NCBI RefSeq assembly: GCF_021389935.1
Contig: NZ_CP089979.1
Location: forward strand, 5,499,001 to 5,563,000
Direction of reading: 5' to 3'
DNA from: Fulvivirga ligni
GTDB lineage: Bacteria > Bacteroidota > Bacteroidia > Cytophagales > Cyclobacteriaceae
DNA: 64,000 nucleotides
This document shows, piece after piece, positions 1 to 8,520 of this stretch. The notes beneath the pieces are model-generated. The model saw only the letters and a list, made by a program, of their open reading frames with translations, ran no database searches and had not been told where the DNA came from. Numbering within the stretch: position 1 is the stretch's first letter; every line of letters starts with the position of its first letter. A program made the translations under genes and the position numbers.

Positions 1-1
1 T

Positions 2-790
2 AAGTCTGGTGCCCTAAGAGATATGATCCAAAACCACTTACTTCAGCTCTTGTGTATGATAGCCATGGAACCACCCATCACCTATCATGCAGATGAGATT
101 CAGAACAGAAAAGTGGATGTACTGAATGCCATTCGCCCGTTTTCTTCGGAAGAAAAAGTGAAAGACAATGCCGTAAGAGGACAATATACTGCCGGTAAAG
201 TAGACGGAGAGACTATAGAAGGTTATAGAGATGCTAAAGGTACTGATGAGAAATCTAACACAGAGACCTATGCAGCCATGAAGGTGTATCTGGATAACTG
301 GAGATGGAAAGATGTGCCATTCTATTTAAGAACAGGAAAGAGTCTGCCGGAGAAAAATACGTCCATCACCATTCAGTTTAAGCCGGTGTCTCATCAGCTT
401 TTCCCTTGTGACGCTACGAACACCATTCCTAACCGCTTGGTAATCCACATCCAACCTACTATGGGCATAAAATTGTGTATGCAGGCCAAAAAACCGGGCA
501 TTAAAATGTCTCTGAATAATGTAGAAATGAACTTCGACTATGATGATGCCTTCTCTGAAGCAACACCTGAAGCTTATGAAACATTGTTATTAGATGTAAT
601 GCAAGGAGACTCTACCTTATTTATGAGAGCAGATCAGGTAGAAGCTGCATGGAAAATAGTGATGCCTATCTTAGAATACTGGGAGAATAACAAAGATGAA
701 GACTTCCCTAACTATCCTGCAGGATCGTGGGGACCTAAAAAAGCCGATGACCTACTAGAAAGAGATGGTAGAACATGGCTCGTACTTTAA
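2..790 (+). CDS. zwf: Glucose-6-phosphate dehydrogenase, C-terminal part (cut by window edge)
   Basis: This enzyme oxidises glucose-6-phosphate to 6-phosphogluconolactone and makes NADPH, the first step of the oxidative pentose phosphate pathway. The reading frame is open from base 2, before the first Met at 23, and its first residues (GALRDMIQNHLLQLL) are the conserved helix of this family, so the gene starts outside the window. About 262 residues are visible, including RTGKSLPEK and the C-terminal half of the sugar-binding domain, ending with a WGP-containing tail usual for the family. The 6-phosphogluconolactonase gene follows after 10 bases, so the two are probably one transcript. Identity is secure; only the 5' end is missing. 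Confidence 0.96.
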   Translation, partial: KSGALRDMIQNHLLQLLCMIAMEPPITYHADEIQNRKVDVLNAIRPFSSEEKVKDNAVRGQYTAGKVDGETIEGYRDAKGTDEKSNTETYAAMKVYLDNWRWKDVPFYLRTGKSLPEKNTSITIQFKPVSHQLFPCDATNTIPNRLVIHIQPTMGIKLCMQAKKPGIKMSLNNVEMNFDYDDAFSEATPEAYETLLLDVMQGDSTLFMRADQVEAAWKIVMPILEYWENNKDEDFPNYPAGSWGPKKADDLLERDGRTWLVL

Positions 791-800
791 AAAATAGAAT

Positions 801-1526
801 ATGATTAAAGTTTATAAAGATAAAATCGAGGCTAGTGAAGCAATGGCCGAAGATTTAAAAACAATTGCTTTAAACAGTGTAAAGGAAAACGGAAGATTTA
901 CCATAGCCTTAACCGGTGGTAGCTCACCAATTCCTTTGTATAATCTACTGAAGGAAAAGCCTTTAGTTGATGAAATCCCATGGGATAAAACCTACATTTT
1001 CTGGGGTGATGAAAGATGTGTGCCCTTCGATCATGAAGATAATAATGCTAAAATGGCATGGGACACTTTTCTGGATTTCATTCCTATTCCTCTAGACCAT
1101 GTTTATAGAATGAACAGTGAAGTTCATCCCAGACAAGGCGCGGAAGAATACGAAAAAGAGCTGAAAAACCATTTTAAAGATAGTGACCCCGTATTTGATC
1201 TAATCTTACTAGGCATGGGAGCCGACGGGCATACTGCCAGTATATTCCCAGGCTCAGGAGTGATCCATGAAAAGGAGAAATGGGTAGATCGTGGGTATAA
1301 TATGGAGTTAAATTCTGATAGAATTACTTTAACAGCACCTTTAATCAATCAGGCTAAGAACATCTTCTTTGGTGTTTATGGTGAAGGAAAAGCTGAAACA
1401 TTGAAGAATGTTATTGAAGGAGAATATAATCCTCTGGAACTGCCTTCTCAACTTATTAAGCCAGACCATGGAAACCTGGTTTGGTATACAGATGAGGCTG
1501 CAGCGGCACTTTTAGAAAGTAAATAA
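801..1526 (+). CDS. pgl: 6-phosphogluconolactonase
   Basis: Hydrolyses 6-phosphogluconolactone to 6-phosphogluconate, the step directly after the upstream zwf product. The 241-residue length is normal for the DevB/Pgl (SOL) family. Visible landmarks are the N-terminal ALTGGSSPIPLY phosphate-binding loop (about residues 37-48), the WGDERCVP segment (about 68-75) and LLGMGADGHTASIFPG (about 136-151), which carries the catalytic His. The ATG lies 10 bases after the zwf stop, and a strong intrinsic terminator follows the stop codon, so zwf-pgl looks like the end of an operon. Nothing unusual was seen. Confidence 0.96.
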   Translation: MIKVYKDKIEASEAMAEDLKTIALNSVKENGRFTIALTGGSSPIPLYNLLKEKPLVDEIPWDKTYIFWGDERCVPFDHEDNNAKMAWDTFLDFIPIPLDHVYRMNSEVHPRQGAEEYEKELKNHFKDSDPVFDLILLGMGADGHTASIFPGSGVIHEKEKWVDRGYNMELNSDRITLTAPLINQAKNIFFGVYGEGKAETLKNVIEGEYNPLELPSQLIKPDHGNLVWYTDEAAAALLESK

Positions 1527-1545
1527 TAGCATTTAAATCATAATG

Positions 1546-1594
1546 ATCCCAACAGATAATCGGCTATTGCTGAGCAATTGTTGGGATTTTTTTT
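1546..1594 (+). terminator. Rho-independent terminator after zwf-pgl
   Basis: A 9-bp stem ATCCCAACA (1546-1554) pairs with TGTTGGGAT (1579-1587). A smaller hairpin, ATTGC/GCAAT (1566-1578), sits inside the loop, and a run of T follows (1587-1594). It lies 20 bases after the pgl stop and should end that transcript, isolating the following chemosensory operon. Confidence 0.88.
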
Positions 1595-1781
1595 GCCTTG
1601 AATAATAAAATTCAATTCCTGCCCCCTATTCTTCTGACTGTTTAAGTCATTTTATCAGCATAAGCCGTAAAAAACAAGGTAGCCTACCATTTAAATCCGC
1701 CCACAAATGATTATATTAATATAGAATCATTTGGGCCAAGCTGTCATAGTGTGATCAGCCGCCTTCAGGCTTATTTTAAAT

Positions 1782-2444
1782 ATGACTACAGAATCAATTG
1801 AAATTAAAAAGCAACTGAGCAAGGTAGATGATATTCTGAAAAACCTTACGGCCATTGTCCAATCAGAATTTCATTACATATCTAACTACCTTAGAAATTT
1901 CTCTTCAATTACCTACGCCCACCCCGAACATCAAAAAGCTGTTCATGCCGTTATTAGAGAACTACAATATTTTGATCTCCTTCATCAGAAAGTAAGCCAT
2001 GTCATTGATATTCATAATAAAATAGGTGAAGCAGCACCTTTTAATATTGAGTCGTCTCACAAGTTGTCTGGTTTTTCAGTGTTTAAGCTCAACCTTCTTC
2101 AAATGGGGGTAGCTATCAAAGAGCTGAAGGAAAAGATGGACATAGTCAATCGCTATCTTTCTATGCTGGACTATAGCTTCAGCATAAGAGGTGATTTTAT
2201 TGACATGGTCAGCTCTTTTCAAAATAATCTTAAAATTCATTATCTCATCCTTCAGAATAAATATGAGCACCTGCAGTTCATAGATGTCACTGCAGCAGAA
2301 AATGCTATCATGCAGACATATTCTACCTTTTCTGAACGCAAAGTGATGGAATTATACCTGGAAGACCATACCGTGACAATAGATAGAATTAGTGATTATC
2401 TGAGCACCGTTCAAGATGACTCTTCTTCAGTTGATCTTTTTTAA
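1782..2444 (+). CDS. Helical protein with CheZ-like DxxxQ motif, first gene of chemosensory operon
   Basis: 220 residues, apparently almost all alpha-helical, with no signal peptide or membrane segment. No family is certain by eye. Residues 61-74 read LQYFDLLHQKVSHV, which contains a D65-x3-Q69 pattern on a predicted helix; CheZ-type phosphatases use a helix Asp and Gln with this spacing to dephosphorylate CheY-P. The gene leads an operon with a STAS protein, CheY, CheA, CheW and CheB, separated by 1 to 26 bases or overlapping. A CheY-P phosphatase or a CheY-binding partner is therefore the leading inference. It could equally be a lineage-specific helical adaptor. Operon membership is clear; function is tentative. 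Confidence 0.6.
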   Translation: MTTESIEIKKQLSKVDDILKNLTAIVQSEFHYISNYLRNFSSITYAHPEHQKAVHAVIRELQYFDLLHQKVSHVIDIHNKIGEAAPFNIESSHKLSGFSVFKLNLLQMGVAIKELKEKMDIVNRYLSMLDYSFSIRGDFIDMVSSFQNNLKIHYLILQNKYEHLQFIDVTAAENAIMQTYSTFSERKVMELYLEDHTVTIDRISDYLSTVQDDSSSVDLF

Positions 2445-2445
2445 T

Positions 2446-2760
2446 ATGGAAGCAATAGTAAAACTAAAACCGGATGTTAAATCAAGAAGTCTACAGGTTC
2501 TTTTTACGGGCTCCTTAACTTCTACATATGCCACGAAAATCCATCAAGAATTAGATAAAATCGAATTTGAAAAATACGAAACCTTAATAATGAGTATCCA
2601 GAATTCTGACATCATAGACCTGAGTTTTTTACAGATACTTTGGGCTTTTACAGAGCACTGTAAAACCTTAAATATTGAACTGTCCTTGAATTCAGAAATT
2701 GCTGAAGAGCAACTTCAACTCATTGAGGTAACAGGTTTAAAACCATTAATAGAACTATAA
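2446..2760 (+). CDS. STAS-domain protein in chemosensory operon
   Basis: 104 residues from the ATG at 2446, one base after the stop of the upstream gene. An earlier in-frame ATG at 2416 would add ten residues inside that gene and is less likely. The order of strands and helices, and a central DIIDLSFLQIL segment where anti-anti-sigma proteins carry D(S/T)SG, fit a divergent STAS fold. The usual phospho-Ser position is not clearly conserved: IDLS takes the place of the D-S-S-G core. It may be a non-phosphorylated scaffold acting with the neighbouring CheY/CheA proteins. STAS fold is likely; partner unknown. Confidence 0.62.
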   Translation: MEAIVKLKPDVKSRSLQVLFTGSLTSTYATKIHQELDKIEFEKYETLIMSIQNSDIIDLSFLQILWAFTEHCKTLNIELSLNSEIAEEQLQLIEVTGLKPLIEL

Positions 2761-2772
2761 AAGGCTTTAACC

Positions 2773-3138
2773 ATGAGTAAAACTATATTGGCAGTAGATG
2801 ATTCTAATAGCATAAGAGTACTCATTGATATTACTCTGAGCAATGCCGGGTATAAGGTAATCATCGCTGCAGATGGAGACAAGGCAATAGAACAGCTAAA
2901 TGGCCAACATATCGACCTGATTATCACTGACTTGAACATGCCTAATCTTGATGGTATATCCTTGATAAAACAGGTGAGATCTCATGAAAATTATAGCAAG
3001 GTTCCCATTCTGCTATTATCCACTGAGTCTCAGGCCGTAAAGAAAGAGGAAGCAAAAGCGGCGGGTGCTACAGGCTGGCTGGTAAAGCCGTTTGAACATG
3101 ACAAGTTACTGGCGGTAGTGAAGAAAGTAATCAGATAA
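2773..3138 (+). CDS. cheY: CheY-type single-domain response regulator
   Basis: A 121-residue stand-alone receiver domain with no output domain. All key residues are present: the acidic pair D9-D10, phosphoacceptor D53 in ITDLNMP, S83/T84 at the switch position and K105 in LVKPF. It should receive phosphate from the CheA encoded 3 bases downstream and carry the signal to a motor or another effector. Gliding bacteria lack flagella, so the effector is not obvious from this window. Tight spacing places it within the operon starting at 1782. Confidence 0.95.
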   Translation: MSKTILAVDDSNSIRVLIDITLSNAGYKVIIAADGDKAIEQLNGQHIDLIITDLNMPNLDGISLIKQVRSHENYSKVPILLLSTESQAVKKEEAKAAGATGWLVKPFEHDKLLAVVKKVIR

Positions 3139-3141
3139 ACT

Positions 3142-5145
3142 ATGGATCAACTCCAAAAGACTTTTTTGCTTGAAGCTGAGGAGCTGATCACTGATTTAGA
3201 AGAAGCTCTGCTTGCCCAGGAACAAGACCTGCATAATGAAGCGCATGTAAAAGAAATATTCAGAATACTACATTCCTTAAAAGGCGGTGGAAGCATGTTT
3301 GGATTTAATACCATAAGTACCGTAACACATCATTTGGAAAGTATTTATGATGAAATAAGAAACCACAGGCTAGCGCCCACCAAAGAAATTCTAAACATCA
3401 CTTTTGAAGCATTGGATCATATTAAAGCCACTCTGCATGATCAGGAGCTATCAATCCCAAGAAACAAGGCCAATCATGATAAGATAAATGCCCGAATTGA
3501 AGTATTAATAGGAGAAGAACTGGAAGCTGAATATATCCCAAATGCTGAACCCTCTGTAATTACTACTTACTACATCCTTATTCAGCCGAAATCTACCATA
3601 TTTCAAAATGGCACTAATCCACTGTATCTGGTAGATGATGTGATTAGCCTGGGAACTGGTATAGTGCTACCATCACTTAGCAAGGCACCCTACTGGGACA
3701 CTCTGAATCCTGAGCTTTGCTTCACTGACTTTGAAATAATATTGGCAACCTCCGAACCAGAGTCAGAAATAGAAGACGTTTTCATTTTTGCTCAGGATCA
3801 GTGCGAGCTAAGCATTCAAACCATTGGCGAGGGAAGCCTGCTTGAATTGGACGGTTTCAAATTATCTTTACTCAGTAAGCCGATTAACGCTGAAATATAT
3901 GGCTATGAAACTATAGAAGAACTAGCCAAAACCTATATAAACGAGCGTACGAAACCAAAGCCCCAATCAAACGGGCAGCCTAAATTAATTTTAGAAAGCA
4001 GCATAAGAGTACCTTCTAGCAAGCTGGATGAGCTCATGGACCTTACCAGCGAGCTGGTCACCACTCAGGCTCAGCTTTCGCTCATAGCAGAAAAATTAAA
4101 AGCCGCTGATCTTATTGATCTGTCAGAAAGTTTCGAGAAAATAACCCGGAGATTAAAAGACAATACCTTCTCCATGTGTCTGGTGCCCGTTGAAACCATG
4201 ATCAGCCGATTCAGACGGTTAGTTAGGGATCTCAGCAACACCTTGGAGAAAGAAGTGAATTTCAAAGTTACAGGTTCTGAAACTGAGCTGGACAAAGCCA
4301 TTATTGAGAGCATCAGTGATCCTATTCTTCATTTGATCAGAAATAGCATGGATCATGGTCTGGAGCAGGGTAATGAAAGAGAAAAACTAGGCAAACCGGC
4401 TCAAGGCACACTTGAATTTAAAGCTTATCATTCCGGTCCATTTGTCTTCATACAAATCATTGATGACGGAAAGGGTATAGATCCTGCAAAAGTCAGAAAA
4501 AAGGCCTTGCAAAATGGATTAGAGGCCGCTAAAGATCAAAATGATCAAGAAGTGCTGCAGATGATATTTACCCCCGGCTTCTCCACTGCCGAAGAAGTCA
4601 CGGACATTTCAGGCAGAGGTGTAGGCATGGATGTGGTGAAACGAAAAATCGAATCATTAAAAGGTGAAGTCAACATCGAATCTACCGTTAATATAGGCAC
4701 CACCATAACGATAAAACTTCCTTTGACTTTGTCCATCATTGATGGCATGGTAGTACAAATATCAGGGAATCGGTATGTCATTCCACTGCCCTATGTAGAC
4801 AAGTGCCTGGAGATTAAAACTAACGAACTTACCTCGGCCATTAGTCAGAAACAGATCATTGATGGGATGTCGCTACAATTATTTCATTTAAGATCCTATT
4901 TCAACGAAGAACCATATGATGAAGAAATCACTCAGGTCATCAAGCTAAATTACAACCAACGGGCAGTTGCCATTAGCATAGATTTTATTATTGGTCAGTT
5001 TCAAACGGTGGTAAAACCGTTGAGCAAGCACTATGCCTCGCAGCCTGAGTTTAGCGGCGCTTCTGTTCTGGGAGATGGCGGCATAGCTTTAATTCTGGAT
5101 ATCAATCGGTTAATTCAAGCTTTGATCAATGAAAACAATATTTAA
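3142..5145 (+). CDS. cheA: Chemotaxis histidine kinase CheA
   Basis: 667 residues in the usual CheA order. An Hpt domain carries the phosphorylated His at H44 (RILHSLKGGGSMFGF). A divergent P2-like region spans about 140-250. The dimerisation domain begins around 290 (RVPSSKLDELMDL). The GHKL ATPase shows HLIRNSMDHGLE (N401), DDGKGID (about 441) and GRGVGMD. A CheW-like regulatory domain lies C-terminal (about 530-660, with VVQISGNRYVIPLP). It autophosphorylates and feeds CheY and CheB of the same operon. The stop overlaps the cheW start by 17 bases, suggesting translational coupling. The receptor controlling it is not encoded in this cluster. Confidence 0.96.
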   Translation: MDQLQKTFLLEAEELITDLEEALLAQEQDLHNEAHVKEIFRILHSLKGGGSMFGFNTISTVTHHLESIYDEIRNHRLAPTKEILNITFEALDHIKATLHDQELSIPRNKANHDKINARIEVLIGEELEAEYIPNAEPSVITTYYILIQPKSTIFQNGTNPLYLVDDVISLGTGIVLPSLSKAPYWDTLNPELCFTDFEIILATSEPESEIEDVFIFAQDQCELSIQTIGEGSLLELDGFKLSLLSKPINAEIYGYETIEELAKTYINERTKPKPQSNGQPKLILESSIRVPSSKLDELMDLTSELVTTQAQLSLIAEKLKAADLIDLSESFEKITRRLKDNTFSMCLVPVETMISRFRRLVRDLSNTLEKEVNFKVTGSETELDKAIIESISDPILHLIRNSMDHGLEQGNEREKLGKPAQGTLEFKAYHSGPFVFIQIIDDGKGIDPAKVRKKALQNGLEAAKDQNDQEVLQMIFTPGFSTAEEVTDISGRGVGMDVVKRKIESLKGEVNIESTVNIGTTITIKLPLTLSIIDGMVVQISGNRYVIPLPYVDKCLEIKTNELTSAISQKQIIDGMSLQLFHLRSYFNEEPYDEEITQVIKLNYNQRAVAISIDFIIGQFQTVVKPLSKHYASQPEFSGASVLGDGGIALILDINRLIQALINENNI

Positions 5146-5605
5146 TTTACAAGACATAGATTTAGACGATAATGTCTTTCAGTTTTATCTGGTGTTTTCA
5201 CTTGGCCAGGAGAATTTTGGTGCTCCGGCAAAAATGATTACGGAAATTTTGGAGGTGCCTACCATTACCAAAGTGCCCCGGTCTTCTCCTGAAATGAGAG
5301 GTGTTATAAATCTTCGAGGCAGTGTAGTACCCATCGTTGACATTAGGAATAAACTGGGCCTCAACTATGCTGAGGACACTGAAGATACTCGAATCATCAT
5401 CATGGAGATACTTATGGATGACCACTATGAAAAAGTAGGAGCGGTTGTAGATGATATGCAGGAGGTGCTGGACATAAGACCGGAGCAAATCAAGGAAATA
5501 GGCTCCTCTAACAGGAAATACGAAGCTGCTTTCACCAATGAAATAGCAGAAGTACAAGATCAGACAATCTATCTATTACAGCCTGATCATGTTTTTGCAC
5601 CCTGA
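5129..5605 (+). CDS. cheW: CheW adaptor protein
   Basis: 158 residues with a single CheW domain. FQFYLVFSLGQENFGAP begins the first beta barrel; ITEILEVPTITKVP and MRGVINLRGSVVPIVDIR are the family's most conserved segments. It should couple CheA to a chemoreceptor. The ATG lies inside the end of cheA in another frame (17-base overlap). cheB follows after 26 bases. A second CheW is encoded at 63492-63977 on the other strand in a different chemosensory cluster. Confidence 0.94.
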   Translation: MKTIFNLQDIDLDDNVFQFYLVFSLGQENFGAPAKMITEILEVPTITKVPRSSPEMRGVINLRGSVVPIVDIRNKLGLNYAEDTEDTRIIIMEILMDDHYEKVGAVVDDMQEVLDIRPEQIKEIGSSNRKYEAAFTNEIAEVQDQTIYLLQPDHVFAP

Positions 5606-5631
5606 TACTGTAGACCAAAAATGTAGCCTGT

Positions 5632-6681
5632 ATGCCAAATACTAAAATAAAAGTTCTGATCATAGATGACTCCGTGGTGATGAGGCAAACACTGAGTCAC
5701 ATCCTTAGCAAGGATCGACAGATCAAGGTAATAGGCACAGCCGCGGATCCTTTTATAGCTGCAGAAATGATTAGCAAAGAACCCCCAGATGTGATTACAC
5801 TGGATATAGAGATGCCTCGCATGGATGGCCTTACCTTTCTTTCCAAAATTATGTCACAAAGGCCCATCCCCACGGTAATTATATCTCGATTTACTGAGAA
5901 AGGAAGTGGAAATGCAATAAGAGCATTAGAAATCGGCGCTATAGAGGTGATTGATAAAAACACGCTGGGTGCTAAAAGCAAAACCGAAACAGAACAGCAT
6001 ATTATACATCTGGTAAAAGTGGCTTCCAAGGCCATGGTAAGACGGAAAAACTTAACAGGTCACAGCACTTTCAAGAGGTCATCCATGAACGATGCGAAGA
6101 GTTTACCTTCTGAGCAAGTGATCGCCTTCGGTGCATCTACCGGTGGCACAGTGGCGCTGGCCAGCATACTCCAAAATATGCCTCCCAATTGCCCTGGAAT
6201 AGTTATAGTACAGCACATGCCTCAAGCTTTTACCCGCTCTTTTGCAGAACATTTAAATAGCATTTGTCAGATTACAGTAAAAGAAGCAGAAGATCTCACT
6301 CCTATACTTAAAGGCCAGGCCCTAATAGCTCCAGGCAATCAGCATATGACGGTGATAAACACCGGTAGGCATTTCAGCGTAAGCCTAAACGATGCAGAGG
6401 CCATCAATAGACATAAACCATCAGTAGATGTGTTATTTTATTCATTGGCAGAATGTGCCGCCAGCAAATCGGTAGGAATAATACTTACCGGCATGGGTAC
6501 AGACGGCTCACAAGGCCTCCTGGCTTTAAAGCAGGCTGGGGCCATGACAATAGCGCAAGATGAAAATTCTTGCAGTGTATATGGCATGCCGAAAGAGGCC
6601 ATCAGGCTTCACGCGGCTGAGCATATATTACCATTAAGTGAAATTGCACCATTCTTAATCAAATCATTAGATAAGAAATAA
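5632..6681 (+). CDS. cheB: CheB protein-glutamate methylesterase, cluster 1
   Basis: 349 residues: a receiver domain (about 1-120, phosphoacceptor D58 in TLDIEMPRMDG), a linker and a methylesterase domain. Catalytic residues are S169 (FGASTGGT), H195 (IVQHMP) and D291 (LTGMGTDG). It removes methyl groups from chemoreceptors or deamidates them. Two receiver positions differ from the usual form: ISRFTEKG where most have SSLTEKG, and DKN where most have KP after the conserved Lys. No cheR lies in this cluster, so its partner methyltransferase must be elsewhere, possibly the one at 59564-60409. It is the last gene of the operon starting at 1782. Confidence 0.95.
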   Translation: MPNTKIKVLIIDDSVVMRQTLSHILSKDRQIKVIGTAADPFIAAEMISKEPPDVITLDIEMPRMDGLTFLSKIMSQRPIPTVIISRFTEKGSGNAIRALEIGAIEVIDKNTLGAKSKTETEQHIIHLVKVASKAMVRRKNLTGHSTFKRSSMNDAKSLPSEQVIAFGASTGGTVALASILQNMPPNCPGIVIVQHMPQAFTRSFAEHLNSICQITVKEAEDLTPILKGQALIAPGNQHMTVINTGRHFSVSLNDAEAINRHKPSVDVLFYSLAECAASKSVGIILTGMGTDGSQGLLALKQAGAMTIAQDENSCSVYGMPKEAIRLHAAEHILPLSEIAPFLIKSLDKK

Positions 6682-6694
6682 GTGTCTGGAAATA

Positions 6695-6721
6695 TTGAGA
6701 TTCTATAAGAATTTAATTTTG
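6695..6721 (+). promoter_or_regulatory. Possible Bacteroidota promoter before acyl-CoA synthetase gene
   Basis: The -7 box TAATTTTG (6714-6721) matches the Bacteroidota TAnnTTTG consensus. TTG at 6695-6697 could be the -33 element, but the 16-base spacing is shorter than the usual 19-21. Transcription would start about 55 bases before the ATG at 6789. Confidence 0.35.
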
Positions 6722-6788
6722 CTTATACTCTGGTATTTATTCATTTTTTGGTACTTTCGGAATCGATTGTATTTAACTTATTCTAATT

Positions 6789-8450
6789 ATGAGTGACTTC
6801 CCTTGGATTAAAAGCTACCCGAAAGGCATACCTGCTACAATAGCCCCTTTAAAGCATCAATCATTGGCAGAGATGTTTGAAGAAGGGTTTCAGAAATATA
6901 AAAACCTGGAAGCTTATGAAAACATGGGCGCTTCTCTCACTTATGATGAAGTGGATCACTTATCAAAAAAATTCGCTGCCTTCCTTCAAGGCCACTGCCA
7001 GCTAAAAAAAGGAGATAGAATAGCGATACAAATGCCTAATCTACTGCAATATCCTATAGTATTAATAGGCGCTCTTCGAGCTGGTATCATTGTAGTGAAT
7101 ACCAACCCTCTTTACACACCAAGAGAAATGGAACATCAGTTTAAAGATGCTGATGTAAAGGCGGTGATTATTGTGGCTAACTTTGCCAGCAATCTGGAAA
7201 AAGTATTAGCCAGCACCGGCATAAAGAACATAGTGATCACTGAAATAGGCGATCTCATGGGGGGCTTAAAGGGTAAACTGGTAAACTTTGCTGTAAAGCA
7301 CATCAAGAAAATGGTGCCTAAGTACAATATCCCTCAGGCCATTTCCTTCAAAAAAGCATTATCAATAGGCGAAAGTCACAGCTTCACGGCTCCTGAGCTC
7401 AAGCAAGATGACTTGGCCTTTTTACAATATACAGGAGGCACCACCGGTGTTTCTAAAGGAGCGCAGCTTTCACATGGTAATATCCTGGCGCATACTGTGC
7501 AAGTAACGCATTGGTTCTCACCACTGTTAGAAGACGGCAAGCACGAAACTATGATCACAGCCATTCCGCTTTATCATATTTTCGCACTTTCAGTAAATGG
7601 CATTTTCATGTTTAAAATAGGTGCTAAAAACATACTTATCACCAACCCAAGAGACATGAAAGGCTTCATTAAGGAGCTTAAAAAACACAAGTTCACCTTA
7701 ATGACTGGCGTTAACACTCTTTTCAATGGTTTGCTTAACCAGGAAGATTTCAAGACGGTAGACTTCAGCCAATTAAAGACCTGTATAGGCGGTGGTATGG
7801 CCGTACAAGATTTCGTAGCCAAAAAATGGGAGACTGTTACTGGAGGTCCTTTGGTAGAGGGTTACGGACTTAGTGAGACTTCACCGGTTTTATCAGTAAA
7901 CCCGCTGGACGGAACTCATCAATTAGGTACAATTGGCTTACCTACACCAAGCACTGAAATGGCTGTTTTTGATGAAGAGGGCAATAAACTTAACGATGGC
8001 GAAGTAGGAGAAATCTGTGCCAGAGGTCCTCAGGTAATGTCTGGCTACTGGAATAAGAGTAATGACAATGTTTTCTTTGAAGGCAACTGGTTCAGAACAG
8101 GAGACATGGGTACCATGAACGAAAACGGCTTCTTTAAAATTGTAGACCGTAAGAAAGATATGATCAACGTATCTGGCTTTAACGTTTACCCGAACGAAGT
8201 AGAAAATGTAGTGGCTAATCACCCTAAAGTATCTGAGGTAGCCGCTGTGGGGGTACCTGATGAAAGGTCTACGGAAGTAGTGAAAATCTTTGTAGTGAAA
8301 AGCGATCCTTCATTGACAGAAGAAGAACTGAAGGAATTCTGCCATGAAAACCTTACGGGATATAAACGCCCTAAACACATTGAGTTTAGAGATGAACTTC
8401 CAAAATCAAATGTAGGTAAAATTTTACGCAGGGAACTGAGAGAATCCTAA
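6789..8450 (+). CDS. fadD: Long-chain fatty acid-CoA ligase (FadD type)
   Basis: 553 residues, normal for FadD. It activates fatty acids to acyl-CoA through an acyl-adenylate intermediate. The AMP-binding P-loop YTGGTTGVSKGA is at 214-225. The YGLSETSPVL motif, the FRTGDMG hinge-side motif and the DRKKDMINVSGFNVYP (FACS) motif follow in order, and the C-terminal catalytic Lys lies in PKSNVGKILRREL. The gene is monocistronic by spacing (107 bases before, 70 after). The thiolase at 19516-20694 would act in the same general lipid metabolism but is not linked. Confidence 0.94.
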   Translation: MSDFPWIKSYPKGIPATIAPLKHQSLAEMFEEGFQKYKNLEAYENMGASLTYDEVDHLSKKFAAFLQGHCQLKKGDRIAIQMPNLLQYPIVLIGALRAGIIVVNTNPLYTPREMEHQFKDADVKAVIIVANFASNLEKVLASTGIKNIVITEIGDLMGGLKGKLVNFAVKHIKKMVPKYNIPQAISFKKALSIGESHSFTAPELKQDDLAFLQYTGGTTGVSKGAQLSHGNILAHTVQVTHWFSPLLEDGKHETMITAIPLYHIFALSVNGIFMFKIGAKNILITNPRDMKGFIKELKKHKFTLMTGVNTLFNGLLNQEDFKTVDFSQLKTCIGGGMAVQDFVAKKWETVTGGPLVEGYGLSETSPVLSVNPLDGTHQLGTIGLPTPSTEMAVFDEEGNKLNDGEVGEICARGPQVMSGYWNKSNDNVFFEGNWFRTGDMGTMNENGFFKIVDRKKDMINVSGFNVYPNEVENVVANHPKVSEVAAVGVPDERSTEVVKIFVVKSDPSLTEEELKEFCHENLTGYKRPKHIEFRDELPKSNVGKILRRELRES

Positions 8451-8520
8451 CATAGAACTACCTATTCCTTAATATTAAGTTTTAAAACCCGCTTACAGGA
8501 TTTCATATCTTCAATCAAGA

